A stretch of DNA of 20,474 nt from a virus: positions 1 to 20,474 of IMG/VR virus record IMGVR_UViG_3300046532_004892; one strand, given 5' to 3'. Of the stretch, positions 8,901 through 16,423 are shown one piece after another (the stretch's first letter is position 1; each line of letters starts with the position of its first letter). Under the pieces are notes generated by a model. It did not search any database. It was given only the letters and a program-made list of their open reading frames with translations, and was not told where the DNA came from. A program made the position numbers and the translations under genes.

Positions 8901-11900
8901 TAAATTCATCAATAGATAGCCTTGAGGATTTCCTTCTGGACTCCAATGGAGATAGGTTCGAGATAATTAGCTTTGACGACCTTACGTCGACCCTGGACGT
9001 CTCCTCACCGGCTGTGAACAATGTAGAGGCACCTCACCCAGCAATGGGCGCTGGAGCCAAGATTATCGTAAAGGCTACTGTAGATATATACGATGACAGA
9101 GTAGAGATATTAATCCCATCTGATGCCGCCGTGGCAAACGGAGATATGGTGGATATATCTTATATTAATGACTATATTCCGGAGCCTGGAACGGGCCTTA
9201 TGGTAGACTATAGGTATGGTAAAATATTTTTAGACTACTCGTACGTTGCCGATGATATTTATATATCATACGAGTATGGAGATAATCAGATTGATTGGTC
9301 CATATCCAATGCAATAGTAGAGGGCCAGGACTATTATGTATCATATAGGTACGGAGCGCTAAGAGACGCTTTGAGAAAGAATTTTGGAAACCTAACTGAT
9401 ATACCATTCTTTAAGGAGTTTTCTCTATCGACAGACCGCGAGCTATATAGGAGCGCCTTGCTGGGAACCCTGGAGGCATTTACCTCCGGCCCGACGGTGC
9501 CGGCATTTAAGTCACTAATAGAGTCATTCACGCTAATCGACCCGGAGATTACAGAGTCTCATTTTGGGAACTGGATTCTTGGCCGAGACTATTTATCCCC
9601 AGGTGCAGTTGAGTATGGCGGAGTATTAGACTTCTCCGAAGGCCGATTCGGGTCCGGCCTGATGATAAATGACGATAATATGGTCAAGATTCCATCTGAC
9701 TCAAACATATCCTTAGAGGAGGGTACCTTATCCGCGTGGATTCGCCCAGAATGGGCCGGGATAAATAATGATGCGACATTGACAATCGACTTGGACGGTA
9801 TCGGAGAGGATCGATTTTATTACAATACGACCACGAACCCGTTCAGTCTTGAAAATAAGTTTGAGTTATTTGAGATATCCAACGCCGTTGGAATTACGGA
9901 CTACTCCGGAGATGGTGTTTCTATATCAAACTACAAGATGATATATGATGCGGCGATGGCCGAGAAAATTTTAATTGGAGAGTTCGGGCTGAAAAAGACC
10001 CCAACGGCACTCGCTCACTTTGGCAATCTAAGGCTTGATGCGAGCGTTATGGTTGACACCTTTTCCCTACCAGACCCCACCGGGCATTCTGTATCGATAT
10101 CTGATCATATGTCTGATTCTGGTGCTAATTGTATGGCTGCAGTTTCTGTTTCTGATAACAATAAATCTTTACAGATCATGTTTAATGCCAAGCCGGTCAG
10201 AAATTCTGACGGAAGTATTTTAATATTTGAGACAAATGCTGACCACATAGACGCAGTAGAGTACCCACCGTACGAGGGTCCATATCCAGTTAGAGGATGT
10301 GTATGCTCTGTTCTTAATGTTATTGATAATCTTTTAGATTTTAGAAACAAAGATACACAAGTTATAAGAATCGAGTTGGACTATGAAGTTGATTTTTCAT
10401 ATTTTCTGAATCAACACTTTCTTATTGACGACCAACCGTCGGTATTTCGAATTGCAGATTCAAATGGTGGAATATATGAAGTATATGCATTTTTGGATCT
10501 TGCAGGCAGGACGATAAGTAGCGGGATTCCAACGAAAGTTGGAGGATTTATAGTCGAAAGAATCCCCGGTAATATGCAGCACTTGAGTGCCGCAGGATCA
10601 GATGCACTAAATAGCTACTTGCCAGTTGGACAGCTAAGAGTATTGGCACAGTCCGTGTCCATACCAGTTGGCAGCAGCATCTCGTCTAAGGAGATTTTTA
10701 ATTTCGAGGATATGGATTATCTTATAGACTGGAGCTCCGGTCATGTCCGGATGAGAGTGGACCATAGCCCATCGGATAATGTTGTTTCGATATCACTAAA
10801 GACGCACCTTAACTCGAGCAAGAGAGTTAGGGTTCTTTACTCTGATCTAATGTCACATGACGCATCATCGTTTGGATATGGCATATCCATATCGGCTCCC
10901 GACAGCAAGTGTCAGACTACGCTTAATATAGCTAAATATAATTACTCCATAGAGAATAGGCTCAGCTTGGAAGATGTATATATCGGGAAGACTGCAAGAA
11001 ACCCCGCCCGTATGCCATTTTCTATAAATAAAGACGACTTCCCGCTCGTATCCTCTGGGCTTCCCCATAATGCGGATATTGACGAAGGAGTGTTCATCGG
11101 CTTTGATGAGACTTGCAAGTCCCCGATGGCAGACGACATTGGTCAGTGGGTTATTAGAAGTCGAATAGATAAAAACGTATTAGTGCCAATTGGAGCCACC
11201 CCAGTATATGATGATTTCTCTCTTGGCTTCGCCGTGCCCCCCGCCGAACTATCTTCATTCTTTGCAGCCGGTTTGACCAAGTACATAGATGTCTTTGGAG
11301 TCCATGTTTTTGCTACAAGCTCCGCTCCAAATGAGAAAGTATTATATGTAGCAAATATTTTGGCTCAGTTTTTGGATAATGATGAGGACGGTTTGCCCGA
11401 TAATGAGCTCGTCCTGCAGAGCCTGACGGAGAGAAATTCATATATAATAATATCAGAAGATAAAGATGATTTCGACTCACTGGAGTCAAGGATATGGGAA
11501 GATAAGGAGTTTAAGACCGGAACCGTCATATACTCAAGCAACGTTTTGGAAGGTGGAATCGACCAAACGATAAAACTCGTATGGAGCTTGATTGGTGATG
11601 CCGGATACTCAAATGCGTATCCGGACAAGTTCGGCCTTTCTGTGGGCTCGGAACTTGCAACTGCCATGAACACTGCACGCGGAGGATACTACCCGGTAAT
11701 CCCTGCTGTATATCCGATATCATCGTGGTATCATAATGAGGATGCTGGTTGCGACTTTGAGTGCCAAATTTCTAAATATTTATATTGGGGAATATCATCT
11801 ATTCTGGGCGAGTATAGTTCGAGAGGGGAGCTGATCGCGGCGGAGTGGGAGATCGAAAGCAAGAACCAACTCATGACTGTCGATCCGGTCCTGTATTCTC

Positions 11901-14900
11901 TGACTACTGACTCGAGCTTCGGGCTTCCATCAATCATCCCAGATGGAAACTATAAGGTGGATAGGGCCGTTCATTCGTTTCAAAATATATTTGAAGAAGT
12001 TTATTCAAATTATGGAATATCCGGAAAGGTTACGACAAATGGTGAATTCTCATCAGTGCTGAGATCCAGAAGGAGCGAGGATGAAAATGGATGCCGAATC
12101 GGCACAGTATGCTCCTCAGAGCTGAGGTACTGCGGAGACGGCCTGATAGAGGAGTCCGGATGGAGAAACATCAAGGAGACCCAATCTGAGCTAATAAACG
12201 TCATAACTGGCGGGTCATCACTGGAATCAGTCCCATGGGCGAAGGTGGGCGAGTTTTCCACGAGCGAATCTGGTGGAATATATAGAATGAGCTCCGGGCC
12301 AAAGTCTAACGCTAACAAATTTATTTACTCATCCCTCCCATGCTCAGGCGGGCAATACTCTACCTCCGTATATTTCAGGGTAACACATGTTGGCCCCGGG
12401 GGCGGATCAGAATTTGACGGCGCAATCTCCGGAGCCTTTACGGGAGCAGTTCCAGTTGAAATTAATGATGGGTCGATATCTATCAAGATAGCCCTCGCCG
12501 TAGCGAATTCCGGAACGCCACTTGCGATGATTATGGATGCATCGGATGACTCTATTCTGGATATAGTATATTTGAACTGGATGTCGAATGAGTTTATTGA
12601 GCTAAGGGTAGATAAGGATCTGGATAAAAATATAACAATAAGCTCGGATGGAACAATTCTATCTAGACTATCAGACGCGGACTTCGAAGAGGCTGTCTTT
12701 GATGATTGTGATTTATTGTCGGAACCATATATTGCAATTAGGTGGCTTGATTTACAGCTATCTGAATCCCCCACTGGAAGCGACTCTGACTCTATGGATC
12801 TGTCTCTAATCTCATTCGAAGGCATATACGAAGAGAAGATAAGCACCCTGGAGAGTAACGATATATTTATAAATACTGACTCAAAGGTGTTATTCTCGTT
12901 CATCGCCGGAAAGCCAGATAGTAATGTAGATGGATACATCGATGGATATGCCGATGGATATGCCGATGGATATATAGACGGATATATAGACGGATACATC
13001 GGCGGACCGGATTACGATGTGGATGAAATTTATCTGAACTCAGATAAGTTTAGATACATATACGATACCGGAGAGGATGAGCGTCATGGAAGAATCTCCT
13101 TATTCAAAGATGGCAAGGGCTTTTTGAACTTCAGAATAAAGGAGAGCATGTCGTCTTCCGAGTCGGAAGTTTTTAATATAGCTACAAATATTAAAAACTT
13201 CAAGCCAGGAGAGCTGCATCATGTTGCGGCAAGCTGGAAGCTAAATACGCTAAATGAGCAGGATGAGATGCACCTATTCCTGGATGGCCTGGAGGCTCCA
13301 AACCTATATAGATTTGGTGGCTCGGCGAAGATAAGGATAAATGATAAGTTTTCAGACATAGGGCAAGAGGTTCTGCATGGGTTCGCCGTAGATAATGTTA
13401 TATTTTCAGATATATACACTGACGGAACCGTATCTGCCGGGTCTAATTCTTTTTATTCCAATGACGCAGAGTTCACTCAGTCGATGATTGGAAGGTCCGT
13501 CATTATAAAGTCTTCCGTCATGGCCCCGACAATGGTTGGGGATGAGCTAATCATAGGAAGCGTGGTTGACGCCGGTCGGGTAACAATAGTATCTGGATCA
13601 AACTTGAATCCTGTGGTATTTAATACGTCAGCATCAGATATTTCCTTTTGCTTTGCCCCAATCGCCGGAATCAAGAATAAGATCAGTACTGATCTTAAAA
13701 ATGAGAAGTTTTCAGTCTATAGAAAAACATGTGAAGAAGAAATCATTGAGCTAGGTGGCGTGCTTTACTCGATAGATGGTGGAGTTATAAACATAATTTC
13801 TGGAGATGAAATAATTGAGCCATCCTTCCGAGCGAATGTATCTAGCAGGGTAATAGAATTTATTGGAAGAAACTCAGATTGCGAAAGCATGGATACAATC
13901 GAGTATTCGGATCTAAATATTCACATTAGAACATATGGGCTAACTCTCGGAAGGTTAAAGGAGGGAGTCTGGCTGTCTGGATCCTCTTATTACTCAGATT
14001 CTGGATTTGAAGCAGAAAAGTATAGCGGTAGGAGTATTCTAAAGACTCACTCGTCCACTCCAACAAATCTGAAAGACGTATCGATGAGGAGGGTCGTTTT
14101 GGATCGGGTAATTCCTATGATCAGCGACTATGAAGTGGGAGTTTTATCCTCACTTGTGGGATTTGAGATTTCATTGGATTCTAAGTTTGGATATAATCTA
14201 TTGACTTCCGAGTCTGGAAGAATATCAACTCAAAATCTAGGTCGAAATTTAACTCTAAGATTTGATTCAGATAATGTAATCTTCTGCGAAGACCGAGATG
14301 GGTATATCGATGGCTATGGGGCCGGCTTCAGCGAAAGCTTTATAGATATATTCGGAGACACAGTAGACGGAACCGGAGTTGAGAGGGTTATTTTAAGGGA
14401 AAATGGAAGCATAGAGTTATCAAAAATATTTTTAAATGTTTCAAAGGTTGTCGGGTCCCTAACTGTTGCGGATATTGATTACGAGCCATGCGTTATAGAG
14501 ATTGTCGAGACGAATCTGGTTACCGAATCAGTTAACGGCGGGGAAGCTGCTGAGTTTGAGTCCTATAAAAATGGATTATTTAACATAGCAATAGCCGGGA
14601 CAAGCGGATCCATACCATTCGAGCTACATCCTGGAAAGTATGAGCTTGATTACCCAACTAAGCTTAGTATTTTTATCCCAACTGTCGGAAGTGATTCATT
14701 CATAGGGACTGATATCAATAGGGAGGGTCAGTTCGGAGGAGTGATCGACGAATTTAAGATAATTTCTGAAATGTCAGAAGACACTCGCCCGGTTGAAACC
14801 GGCGGCGCGGGAGTTAGGAGCATTACTGGAGAGTTTAATGACCCAAACCGGTCATGTCCTGATCGCCAAACATTGGCGCTTATTCATTTTGAAAACCCAA

Positions 14901-16369
14901 TTGACATGCAGCGCAGAAAACTACGATCAAAAGAGTTTTTAAACCAAGAAACAAACTTTAAATTTAGATTAAATGTAGAGCAAATCATGACTCTCTTGGT
15001 TCATATAAATAATGAAGGAGAGTTCGTCAAAAATATGGTCAGAATGGGATTCTCAGAGCATATATCTGCGGCAACTTACATTGAGGCTCATGCGGCTGCA
15101 GGCGGACCAATATTTAATGATGCCACATACTATCCAGGAGTGGGGAGCAGTGGCATCTCTGGGGCGAGTGTGAATTCGACCTTTGGCGAGTCCGCCAGGT
15201 TTGTAAACTCACCACCGTTGGTCTTGAATAATAAAGATTCGTACTTTAGAAAAGATAAGGGCTCAATTGAATTTTGGGTCAGCCCCGCGATGGATACGCA
15301 GTCCGACGACGAAGACCGATATTACGTAGATATCGCGTCATCAGCTATGGTTAGAATATCTGTCACCTCGCCCGGGGCAATTAGCCTTCCATCTTCTGCT
15401 TCAAAGATTATAGGCATAAGGCTTATGAGCAGGACGAAGGAATTTTCAGAATTCTACACCCAAGAGGAGTCTGATGCTATACTTTTCGATGAAATACACA
15501 GAAGTCATGTATCCGGAAGGCTGGCTGGTGGCACGGGAACTGACAAGGACTTCTCCGTAGGTGCAGTCTTATCTCCGAACGGAAGAGAAATAGCCCTAAG
15601 GGAGGCTCTGCCCGGTGGCGATGTGGATGTAATCGTTTCATACGTCCCACTGGAGTTTTCTGGAGATAGGATTTCAATATATAAAAGCAAATTTGGTCAG
15701 ATTGTATTCTCCATAACTGCAAGTGGAATAGAAAATACAGTGAAGACAAGTGTAAATTGGACAAAAAATACTTGGCACAGAGTGATTTGTACGTATAAGG
15801 CCAACTCTGACCGCGACAGTATGACGATGTTTGTCGATGGAGTAGAGGGCGGAACGATAACTTATGGAACTAATTTAACGTATAATAATGGCATCACGTA
15901 TGGACAGCAGTTGTCCGATATGGGAACCATTGTATCAAATAGTTATAAGATTAAAATTGCTGATGACTTTAGGACAATAGGGATCGGAGGAGATATTCTG
16001 GGTGGCAGGACCGCCTATTCCAGAATCGACAATATCAGGTTTAGCAGGGTGGCAAGGCACATTCCAAGAGATATTTATGGTAATTATATAGATATAAATT
16101 ACTCAGAAAACAAAGAGTCTATATACCCGGTAATAGAGGATGATATGACAACTGCTATTATAAACTTTACAACCGTAATGACTGATAATGATAATTTCGC
16201 GTCAATAATTGATCCGGAAAGAGGCATTTACAACTTTGATATAGAAATCTTAGATGATCTAGGTAGAATAACTGATGAAAAAACAGAAGATTTAATAGTC
16301 GAACTGGTTAATAGGCTAAAGCCCGCTCACTCAAACGCCTTGGTAAAGTTTCCAAGAAATCATTGCTGA
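5924..16369 (+). CDS. Giant 3481-residue multidomain baseplate/tail protein, tail protein I-like at its ends
   Basis: An uninterrupted frame of 10.4 kb starts one base after the J-like stop. Residues 1-75 look like an Ig-like beta domain. Residues about 108-180 (VRDRIFEEVPHLYSIEDTLI, then a long helix) and the end, 3446-3478 (GIYNFDIEILDDLGRI, then LVNRLKPAHSNALVKF), resemble the two ends of gpI-type tail proteins, whose last lines often carry a Lys-Pro-Ala-His motif. Together with its place after J, this suggests gpI with about 3200 residues inserted. In order, the interior shows: a module shared with the J protein (517-535); repeated beta motifs with Val-Asp-Tyr or Ile-Asp-Trp (about 411, 745, 1091, 1598); LamG-like parts near 1242, 2310-2500 and 3087-3385; an embedded domain at 1775-2012; a Cys cluster just after it; and a six-copy DGY repeat at 2336-2359. 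No signal peptide is visible. A role in host contact is inferred from the lectin-like modules. Confidence 0.85.
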   Translation: MLLRPTHFTVTSSTGLKIAFTDNVSDKISASNFTITSLGGSIDDLEILSVSVKDKAVEIKTRPQVSGNFYLLKMLDTGDSPFSSERGASLINDDNSREVFFIGTSSHNPVRDRIFEEVPHLYSIEDTLIKDIVSSQADEIYRAQRHIGEVLSDNYISETVTNELRTRGPGATDRLGNEGAYNVDRVSLTPQGFPLKFGSVELSTLGEAREKRMPGDVPISLRRIIVSADISGGTTDGEFDGYLISLTNKNVIKLLSLRLIKEDDIYDCNNEIGTEYNIERYKYSVLNNKYDKQHSLSYRELESNQILISEFGNIDKPVPGDKLVISYAFNDFGIEVSEDSVSVFNVKHIRKESIPTNISRLFLSNAPVVLSNNEAAELGGVTFSYSSGALGTPDAFLKELKFNTSRLPMLEGEYSINYETGEVIVVGDGLSGTGSSSIAAEYHYRDVFENNLDYYVDGGDVVASKIRNLGGQEVTIEFSYGAVLAEGSDYLAPCHEEVTAEHAENNFTSSFSIETKHQPITNVFRIVNQTTGEIYKKLYNTDTEIHFTGRAPPRFDSKVSEMAEFLKIDAEKVETFEEFVSPAFKAVVTSGDSNSNIKITPGIPSELIDQNSKEYFIRGESDSDDIQIQFFGQPDSEGLIGSVGILNSISSPMVGSDVIIGPKVISIALENIGVLNKELDSMGVFFNSSLFFSADDIFLEEKFFHPLPSSYDISKASRLGFVSSVLSERGDKFFENLSRITRVGDHVVDYAHGVIYLGVSSGQSLLELGTAKYSCSKIITKNSNILSSDQIAKKNRASDSVKNASLVYDDFSVEAGKISLLDLEPSFESPDSGDTFDSYGTQVPTATVLSDYTVALMSDINQINGIYSIPSVAGFRLDSKFKDVREEAMVVQVLTSPIASGGGNIYNASHMKTNANVIDLKKYDSRYLIEKDGIYSITIKDSNIGSLLSVILSKTGGELFDEKLNVTKIDDIEVVFSNSFDGMATVGIRSGGINSSIDSLEDFLLDSNGDRFEIISFDDLTSTLDVSSPAVNNVEAPHPAMGAGAKIIVKATVDIYDDRVEILIPSDAAVANGDMVDISYINDYIPEPGTGLMVDYRYGKIFLDYSYVADDIYISYEYGDNQIDWSISNAIVEGQDYYVSYRYGALRDALRKNFGNLTDIPFFKEFSLSTDRELYRSALLGTLEAFTSGPTVPAFKSLIESFTLIDPEITESHFGNWILGRDYLSPGAVEYGGVLDFSEGRFGSGLMINDDNMVKIPSDSNISLEEGTLSAWIRPEWAGINNDATLTIDLDGIGEDRFYYNTTTNPFSLENKFELFEISNAVGITDYSGDGVSISNYKMIYDAAMAEKILIGEFGLKKTPTALAHFGNLRLDASVMVDTFSLPDPTGHSVSISDHMSDSGANCMAAVSVSDNNKSLQIMFNAKPVRNSDGSILIFETNADHIDAVEYPPYEGPYPVRGCVCSVLNVIDNLLDFRNKDTQVIRIELDYEVDFSYFLNQHFLIDDQPSVFRIADSNGGIYEVYAFLDLAGRTISSGIPTKVGGFIVERIPGNMQHLSAAGSDALNSYLPVGQLRVLAQSVSIPVGSSISSKEIFNFEDMDYLIDWSSGHVRMRVDHSPSDNVVSISLKTHLNSSKRVRVLYSDLMSHDASSFGYGISISAPDSKCQTTLNIAKYNYSIENRLSLEDVYIGKTARNPARMPFSINKDDFPLVSSGLPHNADIDEGVFIGFDETCKSPMADDIGQWVIRSRIDKNVLVPIGATPVYDDFSLGFAVPPAELSSFFAAGLTKYIDVFGVHVFATSSAPNEKVLYVANILAQFLDNDEDGLPDNELVLQSLTERNSYIIISEDKDDFDSLESRIWEDKEFKTGTVIYSSNVLEGGIDQTIKLVWSLIGDAGYSNAYPDKFGLSVGSELATAMNTARGGYYPVIPAVYPISSWYHNEDAGCDFECQISKYLYWGISSILGEYSSRGELIAAEWEIESKNQLMTVDPVLYSLTTDSSFGLPSIIPDGNYKVDRAVHSFQNIFEEVYSNYGISGKVTTNGEFSSVLRSRRSEDENGCRIGTVCSSELRYCGDGLIEESGWRNIKETQSELINVITGGSSLESVPWAKVGEFSTSESGGIYRMSSGPKSNANKFIYSSLPCSGGQYSTSVYFRVTHVGPGGGSEFDGAISGAFTGAVPVEINDGSISIKIALAVANSGTPLAMIMDASDDSILDIVYLNWMSNEFIELRVDKDLDKNITISSDGTILSRLSDADFEEAVFDDCDLLSEPYIAIRWLDLQLSESPTGSDSDSMDLSLISFEGIYEEKISTLESNDIFINTDSKVLFSFIAGKPDSNVDGYIDGYADGYADGYIDGYIDGYIGGPDYDVDEIYLNSDKFRYIYDTGEDERHGRISLFKDGKGFLNFRIKESMSSSESEVFNIATNIKNFKPGELHHVAASWKLNTLNEQDEMHLFLDGLEAPNLYRFGGSAKIRINDKFSDIGQEVLHGFAVDNVIFSDIYTDGTVSAGSNSFYSNDAEFTQSMIGRSVIIKSSVMAPTMVGDELIIGSVVDAGRVTIVSGSNLNPVVFNTSASDISFCFAPIAGIKNKISTDLKNEKFSVYRKTCEEEIIELGGVLYSIDGGVINIISGDEIIEPSFRANVSSRVIEFIGRNSDCESMDTIEYSDLNIHIRTYGLTLGRLKEGVWLSGSSYYSDSGFEAEKYSGRSILKTHSSTPTNLKDVSMRRVVLDRVIPMISDYEVGVLSSLVGFEISLDSKFGYNLLTSESGRISTQNLGRNLTLRFDSDNVIFCEDRDGYIDGYGAGFSESFIDIFGDTVDGTGVERVILRENGSIELSKIFLNVSKVVGSLTVADIDYEPCVIEIVETNLVTESVNGGEAAEFESYKNGLFNIAIAGTSGSIPFELHPGKYELDYPTKLSIFIPTVGSDSFIGTDINREGQFGGVIDEFKIISEMSEDTRPVETGGAGVRSITGEFNDPNRSCPDRQTLALIHFENPIDMQRRKLRSKEFLNQETNFKFRLNVEQIMTLLVHINNEGEFVKNMVRMGFSEHISAATYIEAHAAAGGPIFNDATYYPGVGSSGISGASVNSTFGESARFVNSPPLVLNNKDSYFRKDKGSIEFWVSPAMDTQSDDEDRYYVDIASSAMVRISVTSPGAISLPSSASKIIGIRLMSRTKEFSEFYTQEESDAILFDEIHRSHVSGRLAGGTGTDKDFSVGAVLSPNGREIALREALPGGDVDVIVSYVPLEFSGDRISIYKSKFGQIVFSITASGIENTVKTSVNWTKNTWHRVICTYKANSDRDSMTMFVDGVEGGTITYGTNLTYNNGITYGQQLSDMGTIVSNSYKIKIADDFRTIGIGGDILGGRTAYSRIDNIRFSRVARHIPRDIYGNYIDINYSENKESIYPVIEDDMTTAIINFTTVMTDNDNFASIIDPERGIYNFDIEILDDLGRITDEKTEDLIVELVNRLKPAHSNALVKFPRNHC
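6254..6463 (+). other. N-terminal gpI-like segment of the giant protein
   Basis: Residues about 111-180 begin with RIFEEVPHLYSIEDTLIKDI and continue as a long charged helix to NELRTRGPGATDRLG. A helical start of this kind, before any beta modules, is what I would expect of the wedge-binding end of a tail protein I relative. The match is by general pattern and gene order, so it is tentative. Confidence 0.35.
7472..7528 (+). other. Module shared with the J-like protein
   Basis: Residues 517-535 read HQPITNVFRIVNQTTGEIY. The J-like protein has HFPVTAVSSIKNKTTGETY at residues 453-471 (3949-4005). Eleven of the 19 positions are identical without gaps, including the TTGE core, and conservative changes fill several others. 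This looks like a common beta module used in both proteins. Confidence 0.6.
9560..10210 (+). other. First LamG/concanavalin-like region (tentative)
   Basis: At about residues 1242-1275 the sequence FGSGLMINDDNMVKIPSD followed by LEEGTLSAWIRPEW matches the opening strands of LamG-type jelly-roll domains (FG-hydrophobic ... G(S/T)hxxWhxP). The expected closing half (WHHVA...LYVDG) is not obvious directly downstream, so the domain may be diverged or interrupted. Boundaries are approximate. Confidence 0.45.
11246..11959 (+). other. Embedded domain resembling a secreted metalloprotein-like family
   Basis: Residues about 1775-2012 read unlike the surrounding beta modules. They contain KYIDVFGVHVFAT, VLYVANILAQFLDNDEDGLP, GYSNAYPDKFG, ATAMNTARGGYY, SSWYHNEDAGCDFECQISKY and LYSLTTDSSFGLP. 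From memory these landmarks recur in the same order in stand-alone secreted hypothetical proteins of bacteria and some eukaryotes, where a Glu/His-containing helix after the calcium-like loop looks metal-binding. Here that helix reads TIKLVWSLIGDAGY and lacks His and Glu. D1818-N-D-E-D-G is a plausible calcium loop. Function unknown; family resemblance is recollection, not a search result. Confidence 0.5.
12866..13420 (+). other. Second LamG-like region, carrying the DGY repeat
   Basis: Residues about 2315-2499 run from KVLFSFIAGKP through the DGY tandem repeat, then RISLFKDGKGFLNFRI and GELHHVAASWKLN (2429-2441), DEMHLFLDGLEAP and a closing AVDNVIFSD strand. The order short strand, GxxHHVAxxW, LFLDG, then DNVxF is the usual second half of LamG-type domains. 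The DGY repeat sits where a surface loop between strands would be expected. Confidence 0.6.
12929..13000 (+). repeat. Six tandem 12-base repeats encoding Asp-Gly-Tyr-x
   Basis: Six consecutive in-frame 12-base units with consensus GAYGGATAYRYH encode DGYI, DGYA, DGYA, DGYI, DGYI, DGYI (residues 2336-2359), preceded by Val and followed by Gly-Gly. Units differ at silent and fourth-residue positions, so the array is not a fresh duplication. A shorter copy of the motif occurs at 14297-14317 in the same gene (DGYIDGY), and a related one at 19436-19459 in the next gene (DGYAVDGY). Confidence 0.9.
15110..16080 (+). other. Third LamG-like region
   Basis: Residues about 3063-3385 show both halves of a LamG-type jelly roll: FGESARFVNSPPLVL then KDKGSIEFWVSP (3087-3120), and much later NTWHRVICTYKAN (W3284) and MTMFVDGVEGG, ending with SRIDNIRFSRVARHIP. 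The halves are separated by about 160 residues, longer than usual, so an extra strand pair or inserted subdomain is likely (about 3125-3265). LamG-like folds commonly bind sugars; no binding residue can be named here. Confidence 0.65.
16298..16357 (+). other. C-terminal KPAH motif of the giant protein
   Basis: Residues about 3459-3478 contain LVNRLKPAHSNALVKF, with K3466-P-A-H. A helix ending in Lys-Pro-Ala-His followed by a short beta strand is a common C-terminus of tail protein I and YmfQ/DUF2313-type baseplate proteins. It lies 13 residues before the stop, as it would in a normal-length member. Confidence 0.5.
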
Positions 16370-16423
16370 TGGCTCTATTAATAATCAAGCTAATATCGAC
16401 AATGTGTTAGTTAGGAGCAGTGA
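16370..16423 (+). other. 54-base spacer
   Basis: A short AT-rich gap between the giant gene and the last gene. I see no hairpin with a T-run and no promoter pair, only the ribosome binding site at its end, so read-through transcription is likely. Confidence 0.5.
16413..16417 (+). promoter_or_regulatory. Ribosome binding site that fixes the start of the last gene
   Basis: AGGAG sits six bases before the ATG at 16424, a near-ideal spacing. A second in-frame ATG at 16433 is 15 bases away and less likely to be used. Confidence 0.75.

Noticed and set aside
12325-12999. Reverse-strand open frame of 224 codons with a YPSI/YPSA repeat
   Set aside because: It is the antisense reading of the DGY-repeat region of the giant gene. 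The repeat explains its lack of stops, and it has no convincing ribosome binding site or family match.
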